Assembly: GCF_016785085.1 (NCBI RefSeq)
Contig: NZ_JAENHO010000007.1
Coordinates: 496,001 to 560,000, forward strand
Direction: 5' to 3'
Length of the DNA: 64,000 nt
DNA from: Paractinoplanes lichenicola
Lineage (GTDB): Bacteria > Actinomycetota > Actinomycetes > Mycobacteriales > Micromonosporaceae
Positions 54,118 to 62,077 of this stretch are shown here, one piece after another (position 1 is the first letter of the stretch; each line of letters starts with the position of its first letter). A program made the position numbers and the translations under genes. The notes beneath the pieces are model-generated. The model had not been told where the DNA came from. It saw only the letters and a list, made by a program, of their open reading frames with translations, and ran no database searches.

Positions 54118-54255
54118 TCAACGGCCCGGCGTATGGTCGATATACATGTCGGACGCCGCGCCGGTGCTCACATGTGGGCACTTCTGAGCCGACAGCACCA
54201 GGCCGGCCATCACCGCGGCCGCCACGAGCACGGCGCGCTGCAACGAAACACGCAT
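54118..54255 (-). CDS. small exported peptide, 45 aa
   Basis: ATG 54255 follows a GGGGGTG sequence at six bases. The product is a signal-peptide-like stretch MRVSLQRAVLVAAAVMAGLV, then LSAQKCPHVSTGAASDMYID and a short HTPGR end. It would release a peptide of about 20 residues with one Cys after cleavage near SAQ. Too short for many gene callers. A hairpin terminator follows at once. Function is unknown; I do not recognise a family. Confidence 0.5.
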   Translation of the reverse strand: MRVSLQRAVLVAAAVMAGLVLSAQKCPHVSTGAASDMYIDHTPGR

Positions 54256-54459
54256 CGGAACACCCCCGAACGACTGATCGAACGGGTCCGACGTTAGGCG
54301 CGCATCTACCGGCGCACGGCAACCCCGGACGATCCCGGACGCCACTTCCACCCTAGGGCGCCGGCCGCCTCGTGTCGCTCCGGCGAAGAGCCGTTACCCG
54401 GCAACGGAATCGGGCCGTAGCGTGGCTGCCCGTGATCGGTTCGAGCTAGGAGGAACGCC

Positions 54460-55650
54460 CTGCAGGATCGTCTGCGCGGTCTGGCCCGTAACCCCGCCCT
54501 TCCGGATGTCCTGGTCTTGCGGCTGCTGAATCACCCCGCGGCTCGCCTCAGAGAGGTGGTCTACGGCCGCGAGTGGTCGGACGAAGTGTTCGACGTCGTC
54601 GCCGCTCATCCCGATGCCGACATCCGGGAGATGCTGGCCCGCAGTCGCTCGGTGACCGTGGAGCAGCGGGTCAGGATGCTCGGCGATCCGAACCTGAATG
54701 TCGTGGTGGCGCTGCTTGAGGAGCCACTGCCGGCGTGGGCGTATCGCAAGCTGGCCGGACGACCCCGGGTGCGGCGGTTGCTGCCGCTCCTGCATCCCCG
54801 GGAAGTGTCGTCGGCTGCCCTGGCCACGTTCGCCGGCATGGACGACGAGGAGATCGCCACCTGGGCCCGGAGCACACCCGTAGTTACGCCGTTGGACGTT
54901 GAAGACGCGCGCGCAATCGTGGCCAGCGGTGCGGCGTACCAGCGGGCGGCTCTCGCGCTCGAGCCGGACCTGCCGGCCGACCTGGTCGCCATCCTGGCGG
55001 TGGATCCCGATCCGGACGTCCGCACGTACGTCTCGATGCGGCCCGGGCTGAGCGAACGGCAACGCGAGGCGATCGGCTATCACGTGTCGGAGGATGACCG
55101 CCTGCCCCGGCTCGCGTGGGTCCTCGAGGCCGACGGTGAGGTTCTGCAGGATTGCGTGTCGTCGGCGCATCCGGGGTTGCGCCGCAGTGCCGCGGGCCAC
55201 GGGAGGCTGAACGCGGACCAGATCGCGACGCTCGCCGCCGACGACGACTTCCCGGTCCGGCTGCTGCTCTGCGAGAGCCAAGTGGCCGTGCCGGCCGAGC
55301 TCGTCGTACGCACCTATCTGGAGGCCCGAGTCATTACCCGGGGTCAACTGTTGTCGCATCCGGCGCTCGCCCGAGCGGACCTGACCGGATATGCGGAGTC
55401 GCCGCGGTGGGAGGCGCGCGCGCTCGTCGTCCGCGACCGCGCGGCGCCGGCCGAACTGATCGAACGTCTCAGCCATGACGAGCATCCCGGCGTGCGATTC
55501 TCGGTCGCCTCGGACTCGCGACTGCCGGCGCGACGGCTGCTCGAGTTGTTCGAGGATCCGGAAACCGCGGGGGCCGCCACCGCCAACCCGAACTTGCCCA
55601 TCGAGTTGATGGTGGCCGTCCTCGACGCGCCGGCCGAACCCGACTTATAG
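54460..55650 (+). CDS. leucine-rich-repeat-variant (LRV) protein, probable CTG start
   Basis: 396 residues from CTG 54460, chosen because AGGAGG lies six bases upstream and the frame continues without break. The first internal alternative is a TTG 19 codons later with no ribosome site. The protein is made of about twelve helical repeats of 22-24 residues with AxxPDxxVR-like centres (HPDADIREMLARS, VDPDPDVRTYVSMRPGLSER, HEHPGVRFSVASD types), the LRV/HEAT-like form. Such proteins bind other proteins. No enzymatic motif, signal peptide or membrane helix is present. Its end overlaps that of the convergent membrane protein gene. Confidence 0.72.
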   Translation: MQDRLRGLARNPALPDVLVLRLLNHPAARLREVVYGREWSDEVFDVVAAHPDADIREMLARSRSVTVEQRVRMLGDPNLNVVVALLEEPLPAWAYRKLAGRPRVRRLLPLLHPREVSSAALATFAGMDDEEIATWARSTPVVTPLDVEDARAIVASGAAYQRAALALEPDLPADLVAILAVDPDPDVRTYVSMRPGLSERQREAIGYHVSEDDRLPRLAWVLEADGEVLQDCVSSAHPGLRRSAAGHGRLNADQIATLAADDDFPVRLLLCESQVAVPAELVVRTYLEARVITRGQLLSHPALARADLTGYAESPRWEARALVVRDRAAPAELIERLSHDEHPGVRFSVASDSRLPARRLLELFEDPETAGAATANPNLPIELMVAVLDAPAEPDL

Positions 55651-56073
55651 CTGGGGCACGACTGTTTTCGCCTGGCGCACGATGACGATCCCGCCCAGGA
55701 GCACGGCAACGTTCGTGACCACGATGAAGGCGAACGTCGCGTCGAACGATTCCTCCATGTCGAGGACCTTGAAACCCACGACGAACGAGGCCAGGTAGAA
55801 CACGGTGTCCGCGATGACGACGATTCCCAGCCGGCGTGCCCGCCGTACGGGGTCGGGCTGCCCGCCGGCGACCTGAACGGCGATCACCAGGCCGGCCAGC
55901 ACGGCGGCCAGGGTGGCGAGCAACTCGAACACGGGCGCCGGGGCGTCGAAGACCTCCCAGAGCGGCAGCGAGACCAGGCCCAGCAGCGGCCCGGCCAGGA
56001 AGAAGGAGCCCAGGCAAACCAGCATCCGCACGATCACGGCGACGAAGACGGTGGCTAAGATCCACCAACGCAA
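55645..56073 (-). CDS. small integral membrane protein
   Basis: 142 residues with four hydrophobic helices (about 3-28, 45-68, 83-103, 113-134). Short charged loops include AGGQPDPVRRARRLG on the inside. I do not recognise a family. It is not obviously part of a transporter. It ends overlapping the LRV gene by six bases on the other strand. Confidence 0.7.
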   Translation of the reverse strand: MRWWILATVFVAVIVRMLVCLGSFFLAGPLLGLVSLPLWEVFDAPAPVFELLATLAAVLAGLVIAVQVAGGQPDPVRRARRLGIVVIADTVFYLASFVVGFKVLDMEESFDATFAFIVVTNVAVLLGGIVIVRQAKTVVPQL

Positions 56074-56194
56074 GGCTCGTTTTGAACGCGTTCAACCGCG
56101 TGGGCATCTTAGACAGGCCGACTGCTCGAGCGCGACCCCGCAGCCCTCTGCGCTCAAGGGTGGTGTCGATCGCGGCACCGTATCGTGAGTCGCT

Positions 56195-56509
56195 ATGGAC
56201 AGCGTCGTCATCGCGACCGGCCGGTGGCTCTACGACGGCACCGCTCCGATGACAGTGCGCATCGTCCGGCTCGACTACGACTTCTGGTACGCCGTCGGCG
56301 AGGCGAACGGCGACCTGGACCCCGACGAATCGCCACGGTTGAACGCCGACGGCTACCTGTTCTACGTGCGGCACCGTCCGGGCTGGTCGGACGAAAGCGA
56401 GCACTTCTGGCCCGACTCCCAAGGCTTCGCCACGCTGGAGGAGGCGATCGCAGCCGCGGAGTCAGCGGTTCCTACCGCCGTGACGTGGCGCCGCCACGAT
56501 CAAGGCTGA
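56195..56509 (+). CDS. hypothetical protein, 104 aa
   Basis: The sequence starts MDSVVIATGRWLYDGTAPMT and is rich in Asp, Trp and Tyr (VRIVRLDYDFWYAVGEANGD), ending TAVTWRRHDQG. It looks like a small beta-rich cytoplasmic protein. There is no known family and no clear operon partner. The start is the first ATG after a run of non-coding sequence. Confidence 0.6.
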   Translation: MDSVVIATGRWLYDGTAPMTVRIVRLDYDFWYAVGEANGDLDPDESPRLNADGYLFYVRHRPGWSDESEHFWPDSQGFATLEEAIAAAESAVPTAVTWRRHDQG

Positions 56510-56623
56510 CGCGAGGACGCGACGCAGAGCCCGGCCGGCCTCAGCGCCGCGCGGGCCGCATACGGGGCTGAATACCCGTTGAGCCGTTGCCGACTCGGTC
56601 ATCGGAGGCATACACCGCAAGCG

Positions 56624-56793
56624 TCAGCGTAGCCCTTCAGTCGCCCGAGCCTCGGTAGGCGCCAGGGTGGCCCTCAGCGTTCGGGCGGCGTCGATCAGAG
56701 GGAGATGACTGAACGCCTGGGGAGTTGCAGACCAGTCGGCCCGCCGCGGTATTGCACTCCTCCGCCAGCGCCCCGACTTCATCGCAAAGCGCG
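56624..56793 (-). pseudogene. degraded copy of the 3' end of a GH15 gene
   Basis: On the minus strand, EVGALAEECNTAAGRLVCNS and, after a one-base shift, QAFSHLPLIDAARTLRATLA, then PTEARATEGLR-stop, match the last 50 or so residues of the intact GH15 gene at 57726 (GRLVGNFPQAFSHVPLIDTA and PTEARVAEGLR). The copy has a frameshift and several substitutions. It lies on the other side of the DUF6082 gene from the intact gene and in the same orientation. It cannot make a protein. Confidence 0.82.
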
Positions 56794-56850
56794 ACAGACG
56801 GTGACTTGGAGCCGGACGACGCGCGAGTCGAACGCTGATGGGTAACTTTC

Positions 56851-57600
56851 CTACCTGCGGCACCGTTTCGGCTCGTAAGAGGGCGGCGTGACATTCGCGG
56901 CAGCCCGACGACGCCCCAGCCACCAGCCAAGCCCGGTCACCACCGCACCTGCGGTCAAGATGCCAGCCAAAGGCGTAATGGAACGCATTGCATCTCGCGT
57001 GGACGACTGCGGGGCCACGTCTTCCTCGGCTTGGGTTTTGCGCCAGAACTCATCAGCCAAGAGTGCAAACTCGCGCATGCCGGCGTCACCGTCGGGCTCG
57101 AGCCAGGCAAGTCGGTGATCGTGCCAGAAGTGCCTTATTTCCTCACTGCCGAAGAGGGCCGGGAACACTTCGTTCGTAAGGTTTGCCATCGGCGCCAGGC
57201 CAGCTTCGTAGGTCAAATAGGCGTAATGAAACAGCGAAACGATGAACGCCCGCCGCCCTCGATCGGCAGTCGTGTTTCCAAAGTAGTTGATGGCCTCAGC
57301 GATATCCGGCCTGTCAACCAGCTTCATCATAAGTTCCCTCTGGACCGAGCGGACGTGGTGCAGACGCGAGAGACGTAACTGCTGGCTCTGGAACAGCAGA
57401 CCCGCCGCCACGCCGGCGACCGCGAGTGCACTCAGAATTGCTGACGCTGCGCCGTAGGTCTCGCCGATGTCTGCGAGTTCGGACCAAGAAGTTCCGTCTC
57501 GGTGCAGCAGCAACCAGAAGAAGAGCGGGGATATGAGAATGACCGCGAGGGCTACTGGGATGACAATCAGCGCTACCAGCCGGGTCTTCCGTGTCCGCAT
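56851..57600 (-). CDS. DUF6082-family membrane protein
   Basis: 249 residues with two N-terminal hydrophobic helices (LVALIVIPVALAVILISPLF, then SAILSALAVAGVAAGLLFQS) and a third at the C-terminus (LAGILTAGAVVTGLGWWLG). The central cytoplasmic part has AINYFGNTTADRGRRAFIVS and HYAYLTYEAGLAPMANLTNE. It fits the actinobacterial DUF6082 set, of unknown function. GC content is visibly lower than around it. The gene stands between the intact GH15 gene and its degraded 3' copy, so it probably arrived by an event that duplicated that end. Confidence 0.72.
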   Translation of the reverse strand: MRTRKTRLVALIVIPVALAVILISPLFFWLLLHRDGTSWSELADIGETYGAASAILSALAVAGVAAGLLFQSQQLRLSRLHHVRSVQRELMMKLVDRPDIAEAINYFGNTTADRGRRAFIVSLFHYAYLTYEAGLAPMANLTNEVFPALFGSEEIRHFWHDHRLAWLEPDGDAGMREFALLADEFWRKTQAEEDVAPQSSTRDAMRSITPLAGILTAGAVVTGLGWWLGRRRAAANVTPPSYEPKRCRR

Positions 57601-57725
57601 GAATACCCCCGGCCCTAGGTACTACCCAGTGTCGGCGTCAGGGCTTGAACAAGACATGCCCCTAATGGGTAGGCCTACGGGCGCGAGAGCTTCTATCAAA
57701 CATGAAACGCTCGGTGCGGCTCGGT

Positions 57726-59525
57726 TCAGCGCAGCCCTTCCGCGACGCGGGCCTCGGTCGGGGCCAGCGCCGCGGTCAAAGTCCGCGCGGTGTCGATCAG
57801 TGGGACGTGGCTGAAGGCCTGTGGGAAGTTGCCCACCAGACGCCCAGCTTCGGTGTCGTACTCCTCCGACAGCAGGCCGACGTCGTTGCGTAGGGCGAGC
57901 AGGCGTTCGAAGGTTTCGCGGGCCTCGTCGTGGCGGCCCATCAGGGCGTAGTTGTCGGCCAGCCAGAATGTGCATGCCAGGAAAGCGCCCTCCCCCGGCG
58001 GCAGCCCGTCCACATCGGTGTCCGGGTGTTGCGTATAGCGTTGCACGAAGCCGTCCACCATCAGCTCGCGCTCGATGGCCGCGACCGTGCCGACCACGCG
58101 TTCGTCGTCGGCGGGGAGGAAGCCGACCAGCGGGACCATCAGCAGCGCCGCGTCCAATTCGGAGGAGCCGTAATACTGCGTGAACGTCTTGCGAGAAGCG
58201 TCGTAGCCGCGGGAAAGGATCTCGTCGGAGATGGCAGTGCGAAGAGAACGCCAGCGGTCGACCGGGCCGTCCAAGTCGAATTCCTCGACAGCCTTGACCG
58301 CGCGGTCCGCCGCGACCCAGGCCATCAACTTCGAGTGGACGAACTGTTGGGGGCCGCCGCGGACTTCCCAGATGCCCTCGTCCGGGTCCTGCCAGTGTTC
58401 TTCGACGAATTCCATCAGTTTGCACTGCAGGCCCCATGCCGGGTCGTCGGCTTTGAGGCCCGCGCGGCGGCCCTGGTGCAGGGCGTCCATGACCTCGCCG
58501 TAGACGTCGAGCTGGAACTGGCCGGCGGCGGCGTTGCCGATGCGTACGGGGTTGCCGTCGTAGCCGGTCAGCCAGTGCGCGATGTACTCGTCGAGGCGGC
58601 GCTCGCCGGCCACGCCGTACATGATCTGGAGTTCTGCGGGGTTGCCGGCGATCGCCCGCAGCAGCCACTTGCGCCACGCCGTGGCCTCGGACTGGAAGCC
58701 GCTGAAGAGCAGGGATTGCAGCGTGATCGTGGCGTCGCGGAGCCAGCAGAAGCGGTAGTCCCAGTTGCGGACGCCGCCGAGCTTCTCGGGCAGGCTGGTG
58801 GTGGCCGCCGCGACGATGCCGCCCGTGGGGGCGTACGTGAGCGCTTTGAGGGTCAGCAGCGAGCGGACGACCGCGTCCCGCCACTCGCCCTCGTAGGTGC
58901 AGGCCGACACCCAGCCGCGCCAGTAGCCCTCGGTCACGCCCAGCTGGTGCACCGGGTCCACGGCGGCGGGCGGGGTCAGATGCGACGGGCGCCAGGTCAG
59001 CGTGAACGGCACCTGATCACCCGCGCGCACCGAGAAGTCCGACTGCGTGGACATGTTCTCGCCGTGAGACGAGACGGGCGTCCGCAGCCACACCGCGTCC
59101 GGGCCGGCCACCGCCACCAGCGCGCCCTGCTCCTGATAGACCCAGGGCACCACGCTGCCGTAGTCGAAGCGCAGCCGCAGCACCGAGCTCATCTCGACCT
59201 CGCCGCGCACCCCCTCGACGATCCGCACGACCGTCGGCGACTCCGTCCGGGGCGGCATGAAGTCGATCACCCGGACGACGCCGCCGTCGGTCTCGAACTC
59301 GGTTTCGAGCACCATCGTCTCGTCGCGATACGAACGCTTGGCCACGAAGTCGGCGGAGGGCGCGATCGTCCAATGCCCGTTCTCCTCGTCACCCAGCAGC
59401 GACGCGAAGATCGCCCCGGAGTCGAAGCGCGGGACGCAGAGCCAGTCGATCGACCCGTTGCGTCCGACGAGAGCGGAGGTCTGCGTGTCCGCGATGATCG
59501 CGTAATCCTCGATCGGCAGCGCCAT
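57726..59525 (-). CDS. GH15-family glucoamylase/trehalase-like hydrolase
   Basis: 599 residues from ATG 59525 (MALPIEDYAIIADTQTSALV), with GAGG upstream. The GH15 fold shows SIDWLCVPRFDSGAIFASLL, NWDYRFCWLRDATITLQSLL, the acid region DEGIWEVRG and EGAFLACTFWLADNYALMGR. It would act on alpha-glucosidic bonds; in actinomycetes such intracellular enzymes often hydrolyse trehalose or short maltodextrins. There is no signal peptide. A promoter with the word GATCCATAACG lies just upstream, shared with the AraC-SDR region. Its last 50 codons occur again, degraded, at 56624. Confidence 0.9.
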   Translation of the reverse strand: MALPIEDYAIIADTQTSALVGRNGSIDWLCVPRFDSGAIFASLLGDEENGHWTIAPSADFVAKRSYRDETMVLETEFETDGGVVRVIDFMPPRTESPTVVRIVEGVRGEVEMSSVLRLRFDYGSVVPWVYQEQGALVAVAGPDAVWLRTPVSSHGENMSTQSDFSVRAGDQVPFTLTWRPSHLTPPAAVDPVHQLGVTEGYWRGWVSACTYEGEWRDAVVRSLLTLKALTYAPTGGIVAAATTSLPEKLGGVRNWDYRFCWLRDATITLQSLLFSGFQSEATAWRKWLLRAIAGNPAELQIMYGVAGERRLDEYIAHWLTGYDGNPVRIGNAAAGQFQLDVYGEVMDALHQGRRAGLKADDPAWGLQCKLMEFVEEHWQDPDEGIWEVRGGPQQFVHSKLMAWVAADRAVKAVEEFDLDGPVDRWRSLRTAISDEILSRGYDASRKTFTQYYGSSELDAALLMVPLVGFLPADDERVVGTVAAIERELMVDGFVQRYTQHPDTDVDGLPPGEGAFLACTFWLADNYALMGRHDEARETFERLLALRNDVGLLSEEYDTEAGRLVGNFPQAFSHVPLIDTARTLTAALAPTEARVAEGLR

Positions 59526-59565
59526 AACCTCAGTGTTTACCCGCCCGCTCAGGAACAAACCAAGA

Positions 59566-59594
59566 TCCATAACGTACGAATCAGCGGCTGTCAC
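59566..59594 (-). promoter_or_regulatory. putative promoter of the GH15 gene
   Basis: GTGACA (59594-59589) and TATGGA (59571-59566) with 17 bases between, on the minus strand, about 40 bases before the GH15 ATG. The -10 region overlaps the 11-base word GATCCATAACG that also occurs at 60465, beside the AraC gene. Confidence 0.45.
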
Positions 59595-59699
59595 AAGAGC
59601 ATCGGGGCAGAACCGAGGTCGCCGGCCGGCCCAGGCGGGGCGAACGGCCCGTAGCGCCCGCACGGGATGGTGGTCAGGACGGCCCGGGCGGGCCGCCTG

Positions 59700-60434
59700 T
59701 CACCAGGTGACCGGCCCCGCGTCGTCGAAGAAGGTGCCCGTGGGGCCGTCCGCCGGCAGGGTGGCCGCCCGGACCACGGTCGCGGCGCCCTCGGACGGGT
59801 GCTTGACGCCCTGGTGGTCGTTCATGTCGGTGGCGTTGAAGCCGGGGCACACCGAGTTCACCTTGATCGGTGTGCCGGCCAGCTCGACCGCGAGGGCGCC
59901 GGTGAGCGCGTTCAGCGCCGTCTTCGACGTGGAGTAGGCGTAGCTCGTCCCGTACGCGCCGAGCGGGTTGCCGGGGGCCACCAGCGTCGTGACCGAACCC
60001 ATCGTGCTGCTCACGTTGACGATCCGTCCGGCGGCCGCCCGGCGTACGAGGGGAAGGAACGCCTGGGTGACGCGCAGCGCGCCGTAGAGGTTGACGGCCA
60101 GGGTGCGTTCGATCGTGTCGAGCCGGATGGTGCTGGGCGCGCCCTCCTCTGCCGCGATGCCGATGCCGGCGTTGTTGACGAGCACGTCGAGCGGACCGGT
60201 CTCCACCCCGACCCGGGCGGCCGCCGCCTGGACGCTCGCGTCGTCGGTCACGTCGAGCGCGACGAACCGCACGTCGCCGTCCGCGGCCAGCTCCTTGGCC
60301 GCGTTCTCCCCGCGCTGCTGGTCGCGGGCGGCCAGCCAGACCGTGTAACCCTGCTGCGCGAGCTGCCGCGCGGTCTCGAACCCGATTCCCTTGTTGGCGC
60401 CGGTGACGAGCGCCGCCTGCTTCGTAGTGGTCAT
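59700..60434 (-). CDS. SDR-family oxidoreductase (carbonyl-reductase-like)
   Basis: 244 residues. The cofactor loop is TGANKGIGFETARQLAQQG, then NNAGIGIAAEEGAP, and the active-site SYAYSTSKTALNALTGAL with Tyr-x3-Lys. PIKVNSVCPGFNATDMNDHQ follows. This is the plant-type carbonyl-reductase/short-chain subgroup, probably NADPH dependent. The substrate is unknown. It is divergent from the AraC regulator, with a direct repeat between them, so it is the likely target of that regulator. Confidence 0.88.
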   Translation of the reverse strand: MTTTKQAALVTGANKGIGFETARQLAQQGYTVWLAARDQQRGENAAKELAADGDVRFVALDVTDDASVQAAAARVGVETGPLDVLVNNAGIGIAAEEGAPSTIRLDTIERTLAVNLYGALRVTQAFLPLVRRAAAGRIVNVSSTMGSVTTLVAPGNPLGAYGTSYAYSTSKTALNALTGALAVELAGTPIKVNSVCPGFNATDMNDHQGVKHPSEGAATVVRAATLPADGPTGTFFDDAGPVTW

Positions 60435-60464
60435 GCACTCGATCTTGCGAGCCGACGGACGTAC

Positions 60465-60496
60465 GATCCATAACGTGTCATCCGAGATTCATTACG
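60465..60496 (+). promoter_or_regulatory. direct repeat, candidate AraC-type operator
   Basis: ATCCATAACG (60466-60475) and ATTCATTACG (60487-60496) match in eight of ten positions with a period of 21 bases, two turns of the helix, as AraC-family sites often do. It lies between the divergent SDR and AraC starts. The extended word GATCCATAACG is found again at 59564-59574 in the GH15 promoter. Confidence 0.5.
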
Positions 60497-60510
60497 CATC
60501 GTCCAGCCGG

Positions 60511-61443
60511 GTGAAGCCGCTGGGGTCGGACGATCCGATCGCCGACGCCGTGGGCCTGCTGCGCCCGCACAGCGTGGTCGAGCCGAGCCTGCACGCGGGC
60601 GGGCCGTGGGCCGTCCGGTTCGAGCCGTTTCCGCACGTCAAGATGGGCGGCGTGGTGCGGGGCGAGTGCCGGCTGGTCATCGACGGCAACGAGCCCGTGG
60701 TGCTGCGCGAGGGCGACATGTATCTGCTGGTCAACCCGCCATCGCACGAGCTGACCGGCCGCCGGACGGCCGAACCGCAGGCCGCGGAACCGCTGTGGCG
60801 CGGCGCCACCGGGGGCGCGGTGCAGATCGGGCCCGCCGAGGAAGACACACACCTCTGCCTCGGCTACTTCCGGCTGGACGACACGAACGCGTCGATGCTG
60901 ATCGACGTGCTGCCGCGGCTGGTGCACGTGCGGACGTCGGACCCGCGCCACCGGTTCCTGGCCCACGTGAAGGAGATGCTGAGCTCGGAGGTGGAGAGCG
61001 ACGCCCTGGGCGGCTCCCTGGTGATGAGCCACCTCGCCCAGATCCTGCTCGTTCACATGCTGCGCGCGCACGCCGAGGCCGGCGGCTGCACCGGCTGGCT
61101 GGCCGCGCTGGGCGACGACGGCGTCGGTGTCGCGCTGCGGGCCATGCACGCCGACGTCGCCCATCGCTGGACCCTCGGCGAGCTGGCCGGCCTGAGCCGC
61201 ATGTCGCGTTCGGCGTTCGCGGCCGCGTTCAAGCGCCAGATCGGCGCGGCCCCGATGGACTACCTGATCGAGTGGCGGATGAGCCTGGCCCGTGACGCCC
61301 TGCGCCGCAACACCCGGACGATCTCCGAGCTCACCGCCGCGACCGGGTACGAATCCGAGAGCGCCTTCAGCACCGCGTTCCGCCGCGTGGTCGGCTCGTC
61401 GCCCCGCCACTACCGCGACGCGTTTCGGGACGCTCCCGGCTAG
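60511..61443 (+). CDS. AraC-family regulator (cupin sensor)
   Basis: 310 residues from GTG 60511, preferred because the direct repeat covers the upstream GTG at 60475. The N-terminal cupin part (about 20-190) has GGPWAVRFEPFPHVKMGGVV and REGDMYLLVNPPSHELTGR. The C-terminal double helix-turn-helix is HRWTLGELAGLSRMSRSAFA and ISELTAATGYESESAFSTAF. It probably activates or represses the divergent SDR gene in response to a small molecule. A GTG start without a strong ribosome site leaves the exact N-terminus open. Confidence 0.87.
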   Translation: MKPLGSDDPIADAVGLLRPHSVVEPSLHAGGPWAVRFEPFPHVKMGGVVRGECRLVIDGNEPVVLREGDMYLLVNPPSHELTGRRTAEPQAAEPLWRGATGGAVQIGPAEEDTHLCLGYFRLDDTNASMLIDVLPRLVHVRTSDPRHRFLAHVKEMLSSEVESDALGGSLVMSHLAQILLVHMLRAHAEAGGCTGWLAALGDDGVGVALRAMHADVAHRWTLGELAGLSRMSRSAFAAAFKRQIGAAPMDYLIEWRMSLARDALRRNTRTISELTAATGYESESAFSTAFRRVVGSSPRHYRDAFRDAPG

Positions 61444-61471
61444 CGCGTCCGAAGCAAGCCGACTCTGCCCG

Positions 61472-62035
61472 CTAGCGCTGCCCCGGCACCAGCCGCCCCA
61501 CCCCGTACGTGGAACCGGCCTGGTCTCTCTCCAACCAGCCCGTCTCGACCAGCATGCGGCGGGCCGCGGCCACGTCGTCGGTCACCTCGGCCAGCCGGTG
61601 GTTGATCTCGTGCTCGGTGTGCAGGCCCTCGAGCGCCAGGAAGCGGGACAGCAGCTCCCCCAGCATCGTGTAGCGCTCGCTCATCGTCGGCGGCATCGTC
61701 GACAGGCGGCCGTGCGTGAAGTTGCCCCGCAGCTGCGGATAGTCGCCCAGGTAGGACGCGATCGGCTGCACCCGGTCGAGCGCTTGCGCGGCCTCACGCA
61801 ACTCGCCACCCGACGCGCGATAGACGCCGTTGCCCGTGCCGGTGGCCAGCTCCGCGCCGACCAGCCGGGCCAGGGTCTCACCGGCGGTCTGCACGGGCAC
61901 GTCGAGGATGTACGCCAGCTCGGCGATCGTCGCGCCTTCCTGACCGCGGTGCACCAGTTCCGCGTACGCCCGGAGACGTAGCGGAGTGGCGAGCTGGCTC
62001 AGGATCTCGGCGGCGCGGGCGGCTTCGGCAGACAC
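61472..62035 (-). CDS. ArsR-like regulator with DUF2087 domain
   Basis: 187 residues. The N-terminal winged helix is RAAEILSQLATPLRLRAYAE, then GATIAELAYILDVPVQTAGE. The C-terminal DUF2087 part carries MPPTMSERYTMLGELLSRFL and HTEHEINHRLAEVTDDVAAA, RRMLVETGWLER. DUF2087 occurs with small HTH domains in regulators of unknown ligand. It is convergent to the AraC gene with about 30 bases between them and ends next to no clear target. Confidence 0.85.
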   Translation of the reverse strand: MSAEAARAAEILSQLATPLRLRAYAELVHRGQEGATIAELAYILDVPVQTAGETLARLVGAELATGTGNGVYRASGGELREAAQALDRVQPIASYLGDYPQLRGNFTHGRLSTMPPTMSERYTMLGELLSRFLALEGLHTEHEINHRLAEVTDDVAAARRMLVETGWLERDQAGSTYGVGRLVPGQR

Positions 62036-62077
62036 TCAGTCAACCTAGGCTCACCCGCGCCGTCGACGCGACCCGTT

